Below are positions 1 to 7,853 of a DNA stretch of 34,267 nt, in pieces. The notes beneath the pieces are model-generated. The model was not told where the DNA came from. It saw nothing but the letters and a program-made list of their open reading frames with translations, and did not search any database. Position 1 is the stretch's first letter. Each line of letters starts with the position of its first letter. The DNA is from Pirellulales bacterium (GTDB taxonomy: Bacteria > Planctomycetota > Planctomycetia > Pirellulales > JANQPP01). The stretch lies in the NCBI GenBank assembly GCA_028289405.1, contig JANQPP010000204.1, positions 1 to 34,267 on the forward strand. Reading direction: 5' to 3'. Both the position numbers and the translations under genes were made by a program.

Positions 1-1
1 T

Positions 2-2056
2 TACGAAGGCCACCTGCTGCCCGAAGTGTTTCAAAATCAGATTGTGCATTGTGATCCGGGGCCGAGCGTGGTCCGCGCGTATCCCGTTCAGCCGGATGGC
101 GCTGGCTACTCCGCGGAAATTGTGAATATCGCCGTGGGTACGCGAGACGCTTGGTTTCGTCCCGCTGATGTTTGCGTGGCTCCCGATGGATCGTTATTCG
201 TAACCGATTGGTATGATCCCGGCGTGGGTGGGCACAACCAAGGGGACTTACAACGAGGACGGATCTACCGCATCGCGCCGGCGGAACAGCGTTACCAAGT
301 TCCATCTCACGATTTCTCCACGCCCGAGGGCGCGGTGGAAGCCTTGAAAAACCCCAGTTTGGCCGTGCGCTATTTGGCCTGGACCGCACTGTTCGAGCAA
401 GGAAGTTCGGCCATCGGCCCGCTGGAAAAGCTTTGGCGGGACGATAACCTGCGCTACCGTGCGCGGGCGCTGTGGCTGTTGGGCAAGATCGACGGTGGCG
501 GCCCTGCTTATGTGAAACAAGGCCTGGCCGACAAGGAGCCCGACATTCGGATTACCGCCCTGCGCCTAGCGCGGCAGCTTGAGATGGATGTCGCTGGCAT
601 CGTGGCGGGCTTGGCGGACGACACGTCGCTCGCCGTGTTGCGGGAATGCGCGATCGCCCTGCGAGGAATTCCGACAAAGCAGGCCGCCGAACTTTGGTCC
701 CAGCTCGCGGAAAAGTATGACGGCCAAGACCGCTGGTACTTGGAAGCTCTCGGCATCGGTGCCCATGGCCAGTGGGATGCATGCTTGCAGGCGTGGCTGG
801 ACCGAGTCGGAGATGAGTGGCACTCTGGTCCCGGTCGGGATATCATCTGGCGCTCCCGGGCGGAGGTCACGCCGAACCTGCTCGCGGAACTGATCACCGA
901 TCCCAACACTTCGCAGGAAGACAGAAAGCGGTTTTATCGCTCGCTCGATTTCACATCGGGGCAAAAAAAGAATTCCACGCTATTTCAATTGGCATTGTGG
1001 AAAGGCTCTCCCGACCAGACCGAGGCCCAACGGCTGATCAATACGGAAGCCGTGAAACGTCTTCCCGCTTTCTCTTGGGAGAAGCAGCCGAAGCTTGCCG
1101 AGGCGGTGCAAAACGTCCTCGCCTGGCACGAAGGCACCGAGCAATTCGTGGAATTAGTGAATCGCTTCCGCGTGGCGAGTGCCTTTCCGGCCCTGGTGGG
1201 AATGCTGGCGGACACGGATGACCGCCAAGCGGCGGTGATGGCGGCCACGTGCCTGGTGGAACACCAGCAACAAGATCTGATCCGGGCGGCCCTTGCCACG
1301 GATGATGAAGAGCAAACCGTGCGCATTATCCAGACGCTGGCGGCTTCCCGGGATGGCCGGATTCTGCCCTGCCTGCTGCCCATGGTGCATGACCATGATC
1401 TGTCACTAACGGTGCGGCGTGAAGTGGCCCGGGCAATGGCCCAAACGCGGCGTGGCGCGGAGTTGCTGATCGGTTTTGCCCGCGAAGACCGTTTGGATCC
1501 CGCGCTCCGCGAAGCGGTGGCGGCGGAGCTGAATTCCGCCCGCTGGGGACCGCTGCGCGAGGAAGCCGCAAAGCTTTTCCCCCTTCCCAAGGCGGCGGGG
1601 GACGTTCCCGTTCCCACCTTGAATCAGCTTGTCCGGCTGCGCGGCGATGCACAGCGAGGAAAAAAGTTGTTCGCGGCCACGGGCACTTGCGCCAAATGCC
1701 ACAAGGTACAAGGACAAGGCACGGAGATCGGTCCTGATCTGTCGCAGATCGGCACGAAGCTCAGTCCGCAAGCCCTCTATGAATCGATTTTGTATCCCAG
1801 CGCCGGCATCAGCCACAATTACGAAGCGTACAATCTCGTCACCGAGTCGGGCACGGTACTCAGCGGCCTGCTCGTGAGCCAAGACGCTTCCTCGGTCACG
1901 TTGAAAACCGAAGACAATATCGTGCACGCGATCCCCCGTGCGGACATCGATGTGTTCACCCCCTCCACGGTCTCGCTGATGCCCGCTGATCTGCACAAGG
2001 TGCTTTCAGTGGAGCAGTTGGCCGACATCGTGGCCTATCTGCAAACGCTTAGGTAG
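2..2056 (+). CDS. Planctomycete haem-binding HEAT-repeat protein (membrane-bound dehydrogenase type), 5' truncated
   Basis: The frame is open from base 2, so the gene starts before the window; the GTG at 26 is only an internal codon. The visible part begins with the last blades of a beta-propeller (APDGSLFVTDWYDPGVGG, with a GRIYRI strand), a hallmark of the PVC-type membrane-bound dehydrogenase domain. A long alpha-helical HEAT-like stretch follows. A C-terminal c-type cytochrome domain carries CAKCH at bases 1688-1702 and the sequence GPDLSQIGTKLS, typical of the Planctomycetes/Verrucomicrobia haem-binding domain. Family knowledge places such proteins in the periplasm or paryphoplasm; the substrate is unknown and sugar oxidation is often guessed. 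The gene ends in TAG and is followed by a 367-nt gap. Confidence 0.9.
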   Translation, partial: YEGHLLPEVFQNQIVHCDPGPSVVRAYPVQPDGAGYSAEIVNIAVGTRDAWFRPADVCVAPDGSLFVTDWYDPGVGGHNQGDLQRGRIYRIAPAEQRYQVPSHDFSTPEGAVEALKNPSLAVRYLAWTALFEQGSSAIGPLEKLWRDDNLRYRARALWLLGKIDGGGPAYVKQGLADKEPDIRITALRLARQLEMDVAGIVAGLADDTSLAVLRECAIALRGIPTKQAAELWSQLAEKYDGQDRWYLEALGIGAHGQWDACLQAWLDRVGDEWHSGPGRDIIWRSRAEVTPNLLAELITDPNTSQEDRKRFYRSLDFTSGQKKNSTLFQLALWKGSPDQTEAQRLINTEAVKRLPAFSWEKQPKLAEAVQNVLAWHEGTEQFVELVNRFRVASAFPALVGMLADTDDRQAAVMAATCLVEHQQQDLIRAALATDDEEQTVRIIQTLAASRDGRILPCLLPMVHDHDLSLTVRREVARAMAQTRRGAELLIGFAREDRLDPALREAVAAELNSARWGPLREEAAKLFPLPKAAGDVPVPTLNQLVRLRGDAQRGKKLFAATGTCAKCHKVQGQGTEIGPDLSQIGTKLSPQALYESILYPSAGISHNYEAYNLVTESGTVLSGLLVSQDASSVTLKTEDNIVHAIPRADIDVFTPSTVSLMPADLHKVLSVEQLADIVAYLQTLR

Positions 2057-2423
2057 GGACCATTTCTGAACTGCTTCTCGCTCGGTCCGAAAACTGGTTG
2101 CACCAAGTGCCCGCCACATGGCGCAAGCGGGTAACGGTGAGCGGCTGATAGGGGCCGTAACGGCTGCGCCAATTGCGATTGAAAGAGCGGCGGAAGACAG
2201 ACAATTGGAGAATTCTCGCGCCAAAAGCTTGCCGGCTCGCACTAGCCGCTACTTATAATGGAACCAGTGGCCGCTGCCGGCCCTCTTTTCCATGCGTCAG
2301 GGTTGCTCATGGAAGTGCGTGGATGACATCAAGGTCCGCGCGACTTGCCGTGTCCATTGGCCGTGTACCGCCGATGGATCGAAACCAGTGGCGATTCCTT
2401 GTCTTCTTTCAGTAGGTTTTCCC
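2057..2423. other. Intergenic region with a promoter-like site
   Basis: This 367-nt gap has no convincing coding content. It holds a perfect TATAAT at 2254-2259, listed separately, and GC-rich short inverted repeats around 2140-2175 (GCCG-TAA-CGGC). The frame of the next gene is open upstream to 2292, but this part has no signal sequence or planctomycete N-terminal motif, so I treat it as leader. Confidence 0.5.
2229..2259 (+). promoter_or_regulatory. Putative sigma70-type promoter for the EF-hand/Ig-like protein
   Basis: A perfect -10 hexamer TATAAT lies at 2254-2259. The best -35 is TTGCCG at 2229-2234 with a 19-nt spacer, which is longer than ideal. It would give a leader of about 155 nt before the ATG at 2424. 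Confidence 0.4.
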
Positions 2424-3647
2424 ATGTGGCGTCCCCGTTTCTTGCGGAGGGACCGCGCGTTGCGTTGCGTTCAGGGACGACGCCCTCGATTTCGCGGTGA
2501 AAGTTTAGAGCCGAGGCTTCCGCTCGCGGCGGATGCCACCGATCCGCTCCCTCCAGAGGAATCTGCTCCGGCCTGGCAAAATCCAATCGACGCGCACGAC
2601 GTGACCAACGACGGCATGCTGACGCCGCTCGACGTGCTGGTCCTGCTCAATGATCTGAATGCCTCCGGCACGCGGGAACTCCCCAATCCGCCTCCCGCGG
2701 AGGTCACTCATTATCTCGACGTGAATGGTGACCAATTTATCTCGCCGGCGGACGTGATCGCCGTGATCAATGAACTCAATGCCGGCTCTCTGGATACCAC
2801 TTCGCCGACCGTGGAGATTTCTCCGCTCGGTTCAGCCGTGCTGCGGGAACCGGTGGCTGCCGTGGAGATTGTCTTTAGTGAACCGGTTACCGGGCTCGAT
2901 TTGACGGACTTCAACCTCGATTTGGCCTTTGACAGCAATGGGAACCTTTTGGCCGATCTCAGCTTTAGCGAACAAGTCACCCTCCGCCAAGTGGACAGCA
3001 CGCATTGGATTTTGGAGGGCTTGAGTGAACGAACAGCCGCCGAAGGGGCCTACAATCTGCGGCTTTCCGCCGCCGGCAGCGGAATCCAGGACGAAGCGGG
3101 AAATCCGCTGGAAGCCAAAGCCAATCTGCTTTGGGAGTTGGAAACCACGCCTCCCACCGGGGGCTTCACCACCTTGCTTCCCGACACGGTGGCCACGCCC
3201 ATTTCCGAGATCGTGGTCGCCTTCAGCGAGCCGGTCCTCGGTTTGCGGGCCGACGATTTTCGGCTGGAGCGGGATGGCGCGGTGATTTCGCTGGAACACG
3301 CGACGCTAATATCCGCTGACGGTGAAACTTGGACGCTGGGCAACCTGCCGCTGCCGACCGCGCCGGACGGCAACTACACGCTGACTATTCTCTCCGGCGC
3401 GGAGGGACCCACCGACGCGGCGGGCAACCCGCTCGCGGCCGACATCTCGTTGGAGTGGACCGCGCAGGGCATCGTGCTCCTGCCGGGGGACACGGATCTG
3501 AATGGCCGCGTTGATCTTTCCGATTTCACGGTGATGAAAGCCAATTTCGGCGTCGGCACCACCTGGGCGGAAGGGGACGTAGACGGCAATGGCCGCATCG
3601 ATCTGGCCGACTTCACCCTACTGCTGGAAAACCTGAGCGAGAGTTGA
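2424..3647 (+). CDS. Exported LEPR-type protein with EF-hand (dockerin-like) pairs and Ig-like domains
   Basis: The chosen start is ATG 2424, preceded by a weak AGTAGG ribosome site; it gives 407 residues. The first 40 residues are arginine-rich and contain ESLEPRLPLAA, which matches the planctomycete LEPR-XLL N-terminal motif of large exported proteins. Next comes a pair of calcium-loop repeats (DVTNDGMLTPLDVLVLLNDL and DVNGDQFISPADVIAVINEL). Two similar Ig-like repeats of about 90 residues follow, each with a VxFSEPVxGL signature. A second EF-hand pair (DTDLNGRVDLSDF, DVDGNGRIDLADF) forms the C-terminus. There is no PEP-CTERM tail. It is probably a surface or matrix protein binding calcium; the partner is unknown and no cohesin is visible nearby. 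Confidence 0.8.
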   Translation: MWRPRFLRRDRALRCVQGRRPRFRGESLEPRLPLAADATDPLPPEESAPAWQNPIDAHDVTNDGMLTPLDVLVLLNDLNASGTRELPNPPPAEVTHYLDVNGDQFISPADVIAVINELNAGSLDTTSPTVEISPLGSAVLREPVAAVEIVFSEPVTGLDLTDFNLDLAFDSNGNLLADLSFSEQVTLRQVDSTHWILEGLSERTAAEGAYNLRLSAAGSGIQDEAGNPLEAKANLLWELETTPPTGGFTTLLPDTVATPISEIVVAFSEPVLGLRADDFRLERDGAVISLEHATLISADGETWTLGNLPLPTAPDGNYTLTILSGAEGPTDAAGNPLAADISLEWTAQGIVLLPGDTDLNGRVDLSDFTVMKANFGVGTTWAEGDVDGNGRIDLADFTLLLENLSES

Positions 3648-3707
3648 CCGAATCCCGTCAAATCCTCTCGCCCAGGTTTGAGTTCATCACGGAGTTCCAT
3701 CCACTCG

Positions 3708-4538
3708 TTACCGCTGATCGCGGAGCTTTCGCAAGGCCGTGAGCAGATCGAGAATCTCCTCATGTACCTGGTAGGACTGCGAAATCACGAGGCTCCGTGG
3801 CGGGGACAAGAGCATCATACCACCTTGGCCACCCACATCGTCCCAACTTTCTGGCGCGACGATTGTCGACAGGGTGTCGCGCAACAAGTCGTGCTCCTTC
3901 GAGTTGCTGCATAGGTCGCTAACCGGATAAACGCGCGTTAGGTTGTCCAACTCGAGTTCTTCTTGGGTCGAGATACGCAGCACATCGTCCTCCACGGAGT
4001 AGGCCATCCCGTGATAACGGAGCATCATCCGTAAGGCGGAGCGGAAGCGGACGCCATTGAGTTCAATGGTAATCAGCGCCTCCGAGTCGAGTCCGACGTC
4101 TTCTAGTGCCCGCTTGTCGAGAAAGAATTGGATGCCGAATTTTTCCGCCCAATCGTCCATGACAACCGATAGCGGCTGTTCCACGTAATTGAACGAAATT
4201 TCGTCGTCCAAGGCGTGGATGATATACGCTTCTTTCGGAGAAGGTATCGGCAAAAACAGCGGCACTTGGGTGGATTTCGATTTGGGTTTGGGTTCCTCGG
4301 CAGCGGACTCAGATGTGCCATCGCCGGCTTGCAGTTCCGCCCGGTCGAAGCGGACCGCAGGAAACAAGAGCACCACTCCGCTCAATGCCACGGCAAACCA
4401 CCACAGCCGTGGGGAGGTGCCGCCTGGCTCCGGTGACATTTGCCCCAACAGCGACAAGCGGCGCTTCAGCAGCGAATCCAATGCCGGCGAGCGGCTGCCA
4501 TCGACGGAAGTCGTCCAGGGATTCAAAAACGGTTGCAT
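3708..4538 (-). CDS. Single-pass STN-domain protein, partner of the M56 peptidase
   Basis: This 276-residue protein has an N-terminal cytosolic stretch with LKRRLSLL and one transmembrane helix at about residues 45-63. A low-complexity linker rich in Lys, Glu and Pro follows. From about 113 to 192 there is a secretin/TonB short N-terminal-like (STN) fold (ISFNYVEQPLSVVMDDWAEK, and ITIELNGVRFRSALRMML). The C-terminal 80 residues resemble the extra domain seen after STN in planctomycete proteins (VYPVSDL, then LLSPPRSLVISQS). It is last in the blaI-M56 operon, in the same reading phase as the M56 gene but separated by tandem stops and 21 codons. A strong ribosome site supports its own ATG. Its first 65 residues look like the last helix of many M56 proteins, so it may be the detached C-terminal half of an M56-STN sensor. 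Confidence 0.75.
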   Translation of the reverse strand: MQPFLNPWTTSVDGSRSPALDSLLKRRLSLLGQMSPEPGGTSPRLWWFAVALSGVVLLFPAVRFDRAELQAGDGTSESAAEEPKPKSKSTQVPLFLPIPSPKEAYIIHALDDEISFNYVEQPLSVVMDDWAEKFGIQFFLDKRALEDVGLDSEALITIELNGVRFRSALRMMLRYHGMAYSVEDDVLRISTQEELELDNLTRVYPVSDLCSNSKEHDLLRDTLSTIVAPESWDDVGGQGGMMLLSPPRSLVISQSYQVHEEILDLLTALRKLRDQR

Positions 4539-4540
4539 CG

Positions 4541-4550
4541 CCTCACCTCT
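4541..4550 (-). promoter_or_regulatory. Ribosome binding site of the STN-domain gene
   Basis: On the minus strand AGAGGTGAGG ends 2 nt before the ATG at 4538, with its AGAGG core spaced about 7 nt. This argues that the STN protein is translated on its own rather than by readthrough of the two stops (4599-4604) that end the M56 frame. Confidence 0.6.
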
Positions 4551-4601
4551 TTCAAAAGGGATCCTCGAAAAGAAACGCCAAAGATTTTGGCACCGAGTTC
4601 A

Positions 4602-5552
4602 TCAAACGCTTTCATCTTCACGACTGGGGTTTTTCACGGCGGCGGGACAGAGCACCGCCGAAAGGGCTCCCGCGTATTGCTCGGAGGATTGCCCTGCATG
4701 CCGCATGGCGGCCTGGTCACAGGCCAGTTCCCGTTCCAAACGCAATTGCCAGCCGGCGAAGTGCACGACCGGATGGTAAAAGTAGATCCAGCGGGCGATC
4801 TCCGGCACCCAGCCCCAAAGCAGATCCCGCCGCCGAATGTGCATCAGCTCATGCAATAAAATGGCCCGCAATTGGTCCGGAGGCATGCCACTCGTCAAAG
4901 CGGGCGGCAGTACCAGCCGTGGTGACCACACGCCAAACACGAAGGGGGAGCGGGCGAGGGGCCAAACGACGATTCGCGGCACGCTTGCCAGGCCGGCGTC
5001 GCGCGCCAGTTCGGCAACCAAAACGCGAACCGGTTCTGGTGCGGGACACGCCTCGCGCAGTGCCCGCGACCATTGCCAGCGGCTCCAAGCAACACGGATC
5101 GCCAGCCACGTCAGCACACCGCCCCAGGCCAAGAGCCCCCAGGCTTTCCAAGTCAGTCGGGGCTCACCTGGAACGGGCAAGGTCGTCGTCTCGGTGGTGT
5201 CGCTTGTAGGAGGTACCCCCAACGGTTCGGCGGGATCTAACTCTGGCAGACGAGCTAACAACTTCTCCAGAGGGATCTGGGCCGATGCGGGTTCCGAGCT
5301 TTGGCCACTCGCTTCCGCTCGCCCGTTTGTTCCGACGGTCGTGAGTGGAGAAATCATCCACAGAGGAATGAGTAGCATCTTGAGCGGCACGAGGTACCAT
5401 AGCCACCAGCGCACCTGGGGCGCGTTCCGACCCAAAAACCACGTGGCGACCGCCACGACGAGAAACACCACGACGGCTTGCCAGGCGATGGTGAGCTGTA
5501 TGTCCAACCAGATGTCCGCGTAGCGGTTGGCCGTGGCTGAAAAGGACGTCAC
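4602..5552 (-). CDS. M56 family (BlaR1-like) membrane metallopeptidase
   Basis: This 316-residue membrane protein has hydrophobic helices at about 20-40, 50-70 and 137-153. The zinc site HELMH lies at residues 234-238, with ELACD (Glu 275) as the third ligand region and a PVVH membrane stretch between them. These are the signatures of M56 peptidases, which sense an envelope signal and cleave or inactivate a BlaI-type repressor. A 60-residue Pro/Thr/Ser-rich linker separates the helices. The ATG overlaps the stop of the BlaI gene (ATGA), implying translational coupling. The protein ends soon after the ELACD region (PSREDESV), shorter than planctomycete members that continue into a fourth helix and sensor domain. 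That missing part seems to be supplied by the next gene. Confidence 0.9.
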   Translation of the reverse strand: MTSFSATANRYADIWLDIQLTIAWQAVVVFLVVAVATWFLGRNAPQVRWWLWYLVPLKMLLIPLWMISPLTTVGTNGRAEASGQSSEPASAQIPLEKLLARLPELDPAEPLGVPPTSDTTETTTLPVPGEPRLTWKAWGLLAWGGVLTWLAIRVAWSRWQWSRALREACPAPEPVRVLVAELARDAGLASVPRIVVWPLARSPFVFGVWSPRLVLPPALTSGMPPDQLRAILLHELMHIRRRDLLWGWVPEIARWIYFYHPVVHFAGWQLRLERELACDQAAMRHAGQSSEQYAGALSAVLCPAAVKNPSREDESV

Positions 5553-5968
5553 GATTTCGGTCCTTTTCGCTTCGGGCGCGTAGCCGGTTTCGACTCCACT
5601 CGCTGGAGCAATCGCCGCAAGACGTCTTGTTCCTGCGGGCTCAACTCGTCCACGTCGGCCAAGTAGGCCACCAGCGGATCATGGGCACCGCCGAGGATCT
5701 GGCCCACGAACCGCCGCACGAGGGCGGGCAGCAAGCGGCGGCGTTCCACGCATGCCCGAAATCGGACGGGTCCTTCGCCGGGGACGCGCTCCAGTACGTT
5801 TTTTTGTTCCAAACGCTGCAAGGTTTTGAGCACGGTGGTACGGCCCAGGGGCCGTTCTTGGGAAAGGCGTTCCCAGAGATGACGTTCCGTGCAGGGCTGG
5901 TCTTGCCAGACTTGATGCAAGACACGGACCTCGAGTTCTCCCAGCGTGGGCAATGAGTTCTCTTGCAT
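5549..5968 (-). CDS. BlaI/MecI/CopY-family transcriptional repressor
   Basis: This 139-residue protein has an N-terminal winged helix of the BlaI type (LGELEVRVLHQVW, then GRTTVLKTLQRLEQKNVL as recognition helix, followed by the wing). A helical dimerisation tail ends with LSPQEQDVLRRLLQRVE and a basic C-terminus. BlaI proteins repress their own operon and are released when the cognate M56 peptidase is activated. The gene is first of three (repressor, M56 peptidase, STN protein), overlaps the next gene by 4 nt, and has a strong AAGGAG site. Its promoter carries a matching palindrome just upstream of the start codon. The regulated target beyond the operon is not visible here; a beta-lactamase is absent. 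Confidence 0.92.
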   Translation of the reverse strand: MQENSLPTLGELEVRVLHQVWQDQPCTERHLWERLSQERPLGRTTVLKTLQRLEQKNVLERVPGEGPVRFRACVERRRLLPALVRRFVGQILGGAHDPLVAYLADVDELSPQEQDVLRRLLQRVESKPATRPKRKGPKS

Positions 5969-5976
5969 GGCCTCTC

Positions 5977-5996
5977 CTTACGACAATCGCCGTAAG
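5977..5996 (-). promoter_or_regulatory. Putative BlaI operator
   Basis: A 20-bp imperfect palindrome has arms CTTACG (5977-5982) and CGTAAG (5991-5996); 8 of 10 symmetric positions match. It lies 9-28 bp upstream of the blaI start, overlaps the edge of the -10 box and runs into the Shine-Dalgarno. This placement fits autorepression by BlaI. TACG-N-CGTA half sites are an inferred, not proven, recognition sequence. Confidence 0.6.
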
Positions 5997-6023
5997 AATA
6001 CAGACACGACAGGGACATGTCAA
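5995..6023 (-). promoter_or_regulatory. Sigma70-type promoter of the blaI-M56-STN operon
   Basis: On the minus strand there is a perfect TTGACA (6018-6023), exactly 17 nt (6001-6017) and TATTCT (5995-6000). The expected start of transcription falls inside the BlaI-like palindrome. An 8-bp palindrome GACATGTC at 6014-6021 overlaps the -35. Confidence 0.7.
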
Positions 6024-6049
6024 GAAAATTCTTGGAAGAGAGGGGGGAT

Positions 6050-7624
6050 TCAGTTCGCCGGCGTGACGAAATGCGGATCGCCGTAGAGCGGCAGATGGCG
6101 GTAGTAGACTTCCAGCATGTAAAGGGAGAGACACGTCACGTACAAACGTCCCGCCCGCAGGCCCCATTCATCCGGCGTGGGTCGGTGAGGATGCCAACTG
6201 CCGCGTTCCCGCCCCGTGCGGACTTGCTCCTGGGGCAGGATGGACTTCATGGTGTCGTTCCACTGTTTCCAATGCGGACCGCCCAGGTGGTGTAGCACTT
6301 GCGTGGCGTAGTACCAGTAGTAGACGTTTCGCTGGTTCCAGTCGATCGGATTTTCTAGCAGGTAATCGGCCCCTTCCAGTAGCCGTGCGTCGCTGGCTGC
6401 CCATCCCAGATATTGCCGGCAGAGAAGTCCTTCGGCGGTTACCGCCAAGGTGCCATGCGTTCCCGGCATGTAGAGATACCGGCTGCCATTGTCCACGGCC
6501 ACCGTGTCCAAAAAATCTCCCATCCGATCAAACACGGTGGCAGGGACCTCCAAGCCGGCCATACGGGCGCTTTGCAGGGCCATCATGAACCAGCCCGTCA
6601 CGGAGGTATCCGCTCCCGTTCCCGGGTAATACCGCCAGCCCCCCTCTTCGGATTGCGTTCCGATGCAGTAAGTCACGGCTCGTTTGGCCGGTTCCCGCAG
6701 GCTTTCATCGCGGGTCATGCCATACAGTTCGCACAGGACGATGGTGCACTGCGCGTGCGTGTACATGCGATGTGACCATTTCCCTCGGGAGGGAAAGAAG
6801 TCGCCTTCAGGGGTTTGCATCGCGAGCAGGGCTTCCTTACCTTTGGCGACCTGCCGTTTGAACTCACCGGAAAAATGCGTATGCCCCGCCCCCTGGAAGG
6901 CGAGAAGTGCCATGGCCGTGGCGGCGGGGATGTTTTCCGACCGCGAGCCATTGCTGTAGGGATCGCTCAGGCTCCAACTGCCGTTGGACCTTTGGAAACG
7001 TTTGAGCCAAAGCAGCCCCTGGCGGACCGCCGCTTCCGTGGTGGCGTCCCCTCCATAAGCGGCAAGCAGCGCCTCCTTTTGCCCAGCATCGCGACCGAGG
7101 AGCGACGAAGCGATGATTTCCGCTCGGGGAGGACTGGGAGCTTGAGGCTCCGGTTCCACGGCGGTTTGTTCGACGGTCGCCGCCGGTTCGGGAACTTCCG
7201 GTAGGGGAATCTCAATTTCAGCAGGCTCTTCCTCTTCTTCTTCCGGTTCTTCGGCCGGAGTTTCCACCTCCGTCTCCAGTTGCTTGCCCAGGCGTTCGGA
7301 AAAGGCCAAGGAGATATCCAGGGGCCCTTTGTCTTCCTGGCGAATAATCACGAACGCGAGCACGATCAAGACCAACGCATGGATCACCGTGCTGACCATC
7401 CAGGGTGGCGAATTTCGCGCGATGCCCGAGCCAGGTCCGTCTTGCTCAAGCTCTTCGGTGTCCGTGCTGAGCGAAAGAGAGGCAGAGGCCGCGCGGGCTT
7501 CGCTGCCTCGGGCGCTACTCACCGGGGGTGGGGAATCTGCCCGGCGAACCGCCTTTTCTGGCGGCGGATCTACCGGTGAATTGGGGACTGTCGGCAGCGC
7601 ACGGTCACTCCCGCTACTCGACAT
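6050..7624 (-). CDS. Membrane-anchored prenyltransferase/squalene-cyclase-like toroid protein
   Basis: The N-terminal 75 residues are polar. One transmembrane helix (MVSTVIHALVLIVLAFVII) is followed by an acidic, proline-rich linker of about 60 residues with a run of glutamates. The C-terminal 330 residues are alpha-alpha toroid repeats as in terpene cyclases and prenyltransferases (AVRQGLLWLKRFQRSNGSWS, SEEGGWRYYPG, VTGWFMMALQSARMAGL). Planctomycetes carry many such proteins of unknown function; catalytic cyclase motifs (DxDD) are not seen, so a binding or scaffold role is as likely as catalysis. Two ATGs are possible. The one at 7624 is preferred because GAGGGA sits 6 nt upstream of it but directly abuts the ATG at 7630. 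The gene is separated from blaI by that operon's promoter. Confidence 0.82.
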   Translation of the reverse strand: MSSSGSDRALPTVPNSPVDPPPEKAVRRADSPPPVSSARGSEARAASASLSLSTDTEELEQDGPGSGIARNSPPWMVSTVIHALVLIVLAFVIIRQEDKGPLDISLAFSERLGKQLETEVETPAEEPEEEEEEPAEIEIPLPEVPEPAATVEQTAVEPEPQAPSPPRAEIIASSLLGRDAGQKEALLAAYGGDATTEAAVRQGLLWLKRFQRSNGSWSLSDPYSNGSRSENIPAATAMALLAFQGAGHTHFSGEFKRQVAKGKEALLAMQTPEGDFFPSRGKWSHRMYTHAQCTIVLCELYGMTRDESLREPAKRAVTYCIGTQSEEGGWRYYPGTGADTSVTGWFMMALQSARMAGLEVPATVFDRMGDFLDTVAVDNGSRYLYMPGTHGTLAVTAEGLLCRQYLGWAASDARLLEGADYLLENPIDWNQRNVYYWYYATQVLHHLGGPHWKQWNDTMKSILPQEQVRTGRERGSWHPHRPTPDEWGLRAGRLYVTCLSLYMLEVYYRHLPLYGDPHFVTPAN

Positions 7625-7642
7625 TTGCATTCCCTCGAGACC

Positions 7643-7669
7643 GCGTCCCGGTAGAGAAACACCGGGCGC
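7643..7669 (-). promoter_or_regulatory. Leader hairpin upstream of the toroid gene
   Basis: Arms CCCGGT (7647-7652) and ACCGGG (7661-7666), extended by GCG/CGC with one bulged base, enclose an 8-nt loop. The hairpin ends a few nt before the GAGGGA ribosome site, so it could affect translation initiation. Function is not known. Confidence 0.4.
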
Positions 7670-7771
7670 ATCCTCGCCCTAGTGAATTTCTTCCAGAAAG
7701 CCCTACTGTTCCGTTTTTTTAACAGGGCATGTTCCCTCGCCTCTCCCACAGGAACATACCTACATTTTTCT

Positions 7772-7800
7772 AGTCTACCTTTATCCGGAGACAACGACAA
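7772..7800 (-). promoter_or_regulatory. Possible promoter of the toroid gene
   Basis: On the minus strand TTGTCG (7795-7800), a 17-nt spacer and TAGACT (7772-7777) form a 4/6 plus 4/6 sigma70-like promoter. It would give a leader of about 140 nt that contains the 7643-7669 hairpin. Confidence 0.3.
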
Positions 7801-7853
7801 ATTCCCAAGATCGCGGATCGCCACGGCATGCGGTATTCAGAAACGGGCGTTCC

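Noticed and set aside
15..60. GTG at 26 as a gene start
   Set aside because: The frame is open to base 2 and the protein is mid-domain, so the start lies outside the window.
4539..4604. Stop-codon readthrough or recoding joining M56 and STN proteins
   Set aside because: Two tandem stops and a strong ribosome site at the next ATG favour separate translation.
3678..5523. Long plus-strand open frames opposite the M56 and STN genes
   Set aside because: They are antisense shadows of clearly conserved genes and show no domain sequence.
7700..7730. Terminator-like sequence with a T run (GCCCT...AACAGGGC)
   Set aside because: The stem is interrupted and the T run lies in the loop on the wrong strand for both flanking genes.
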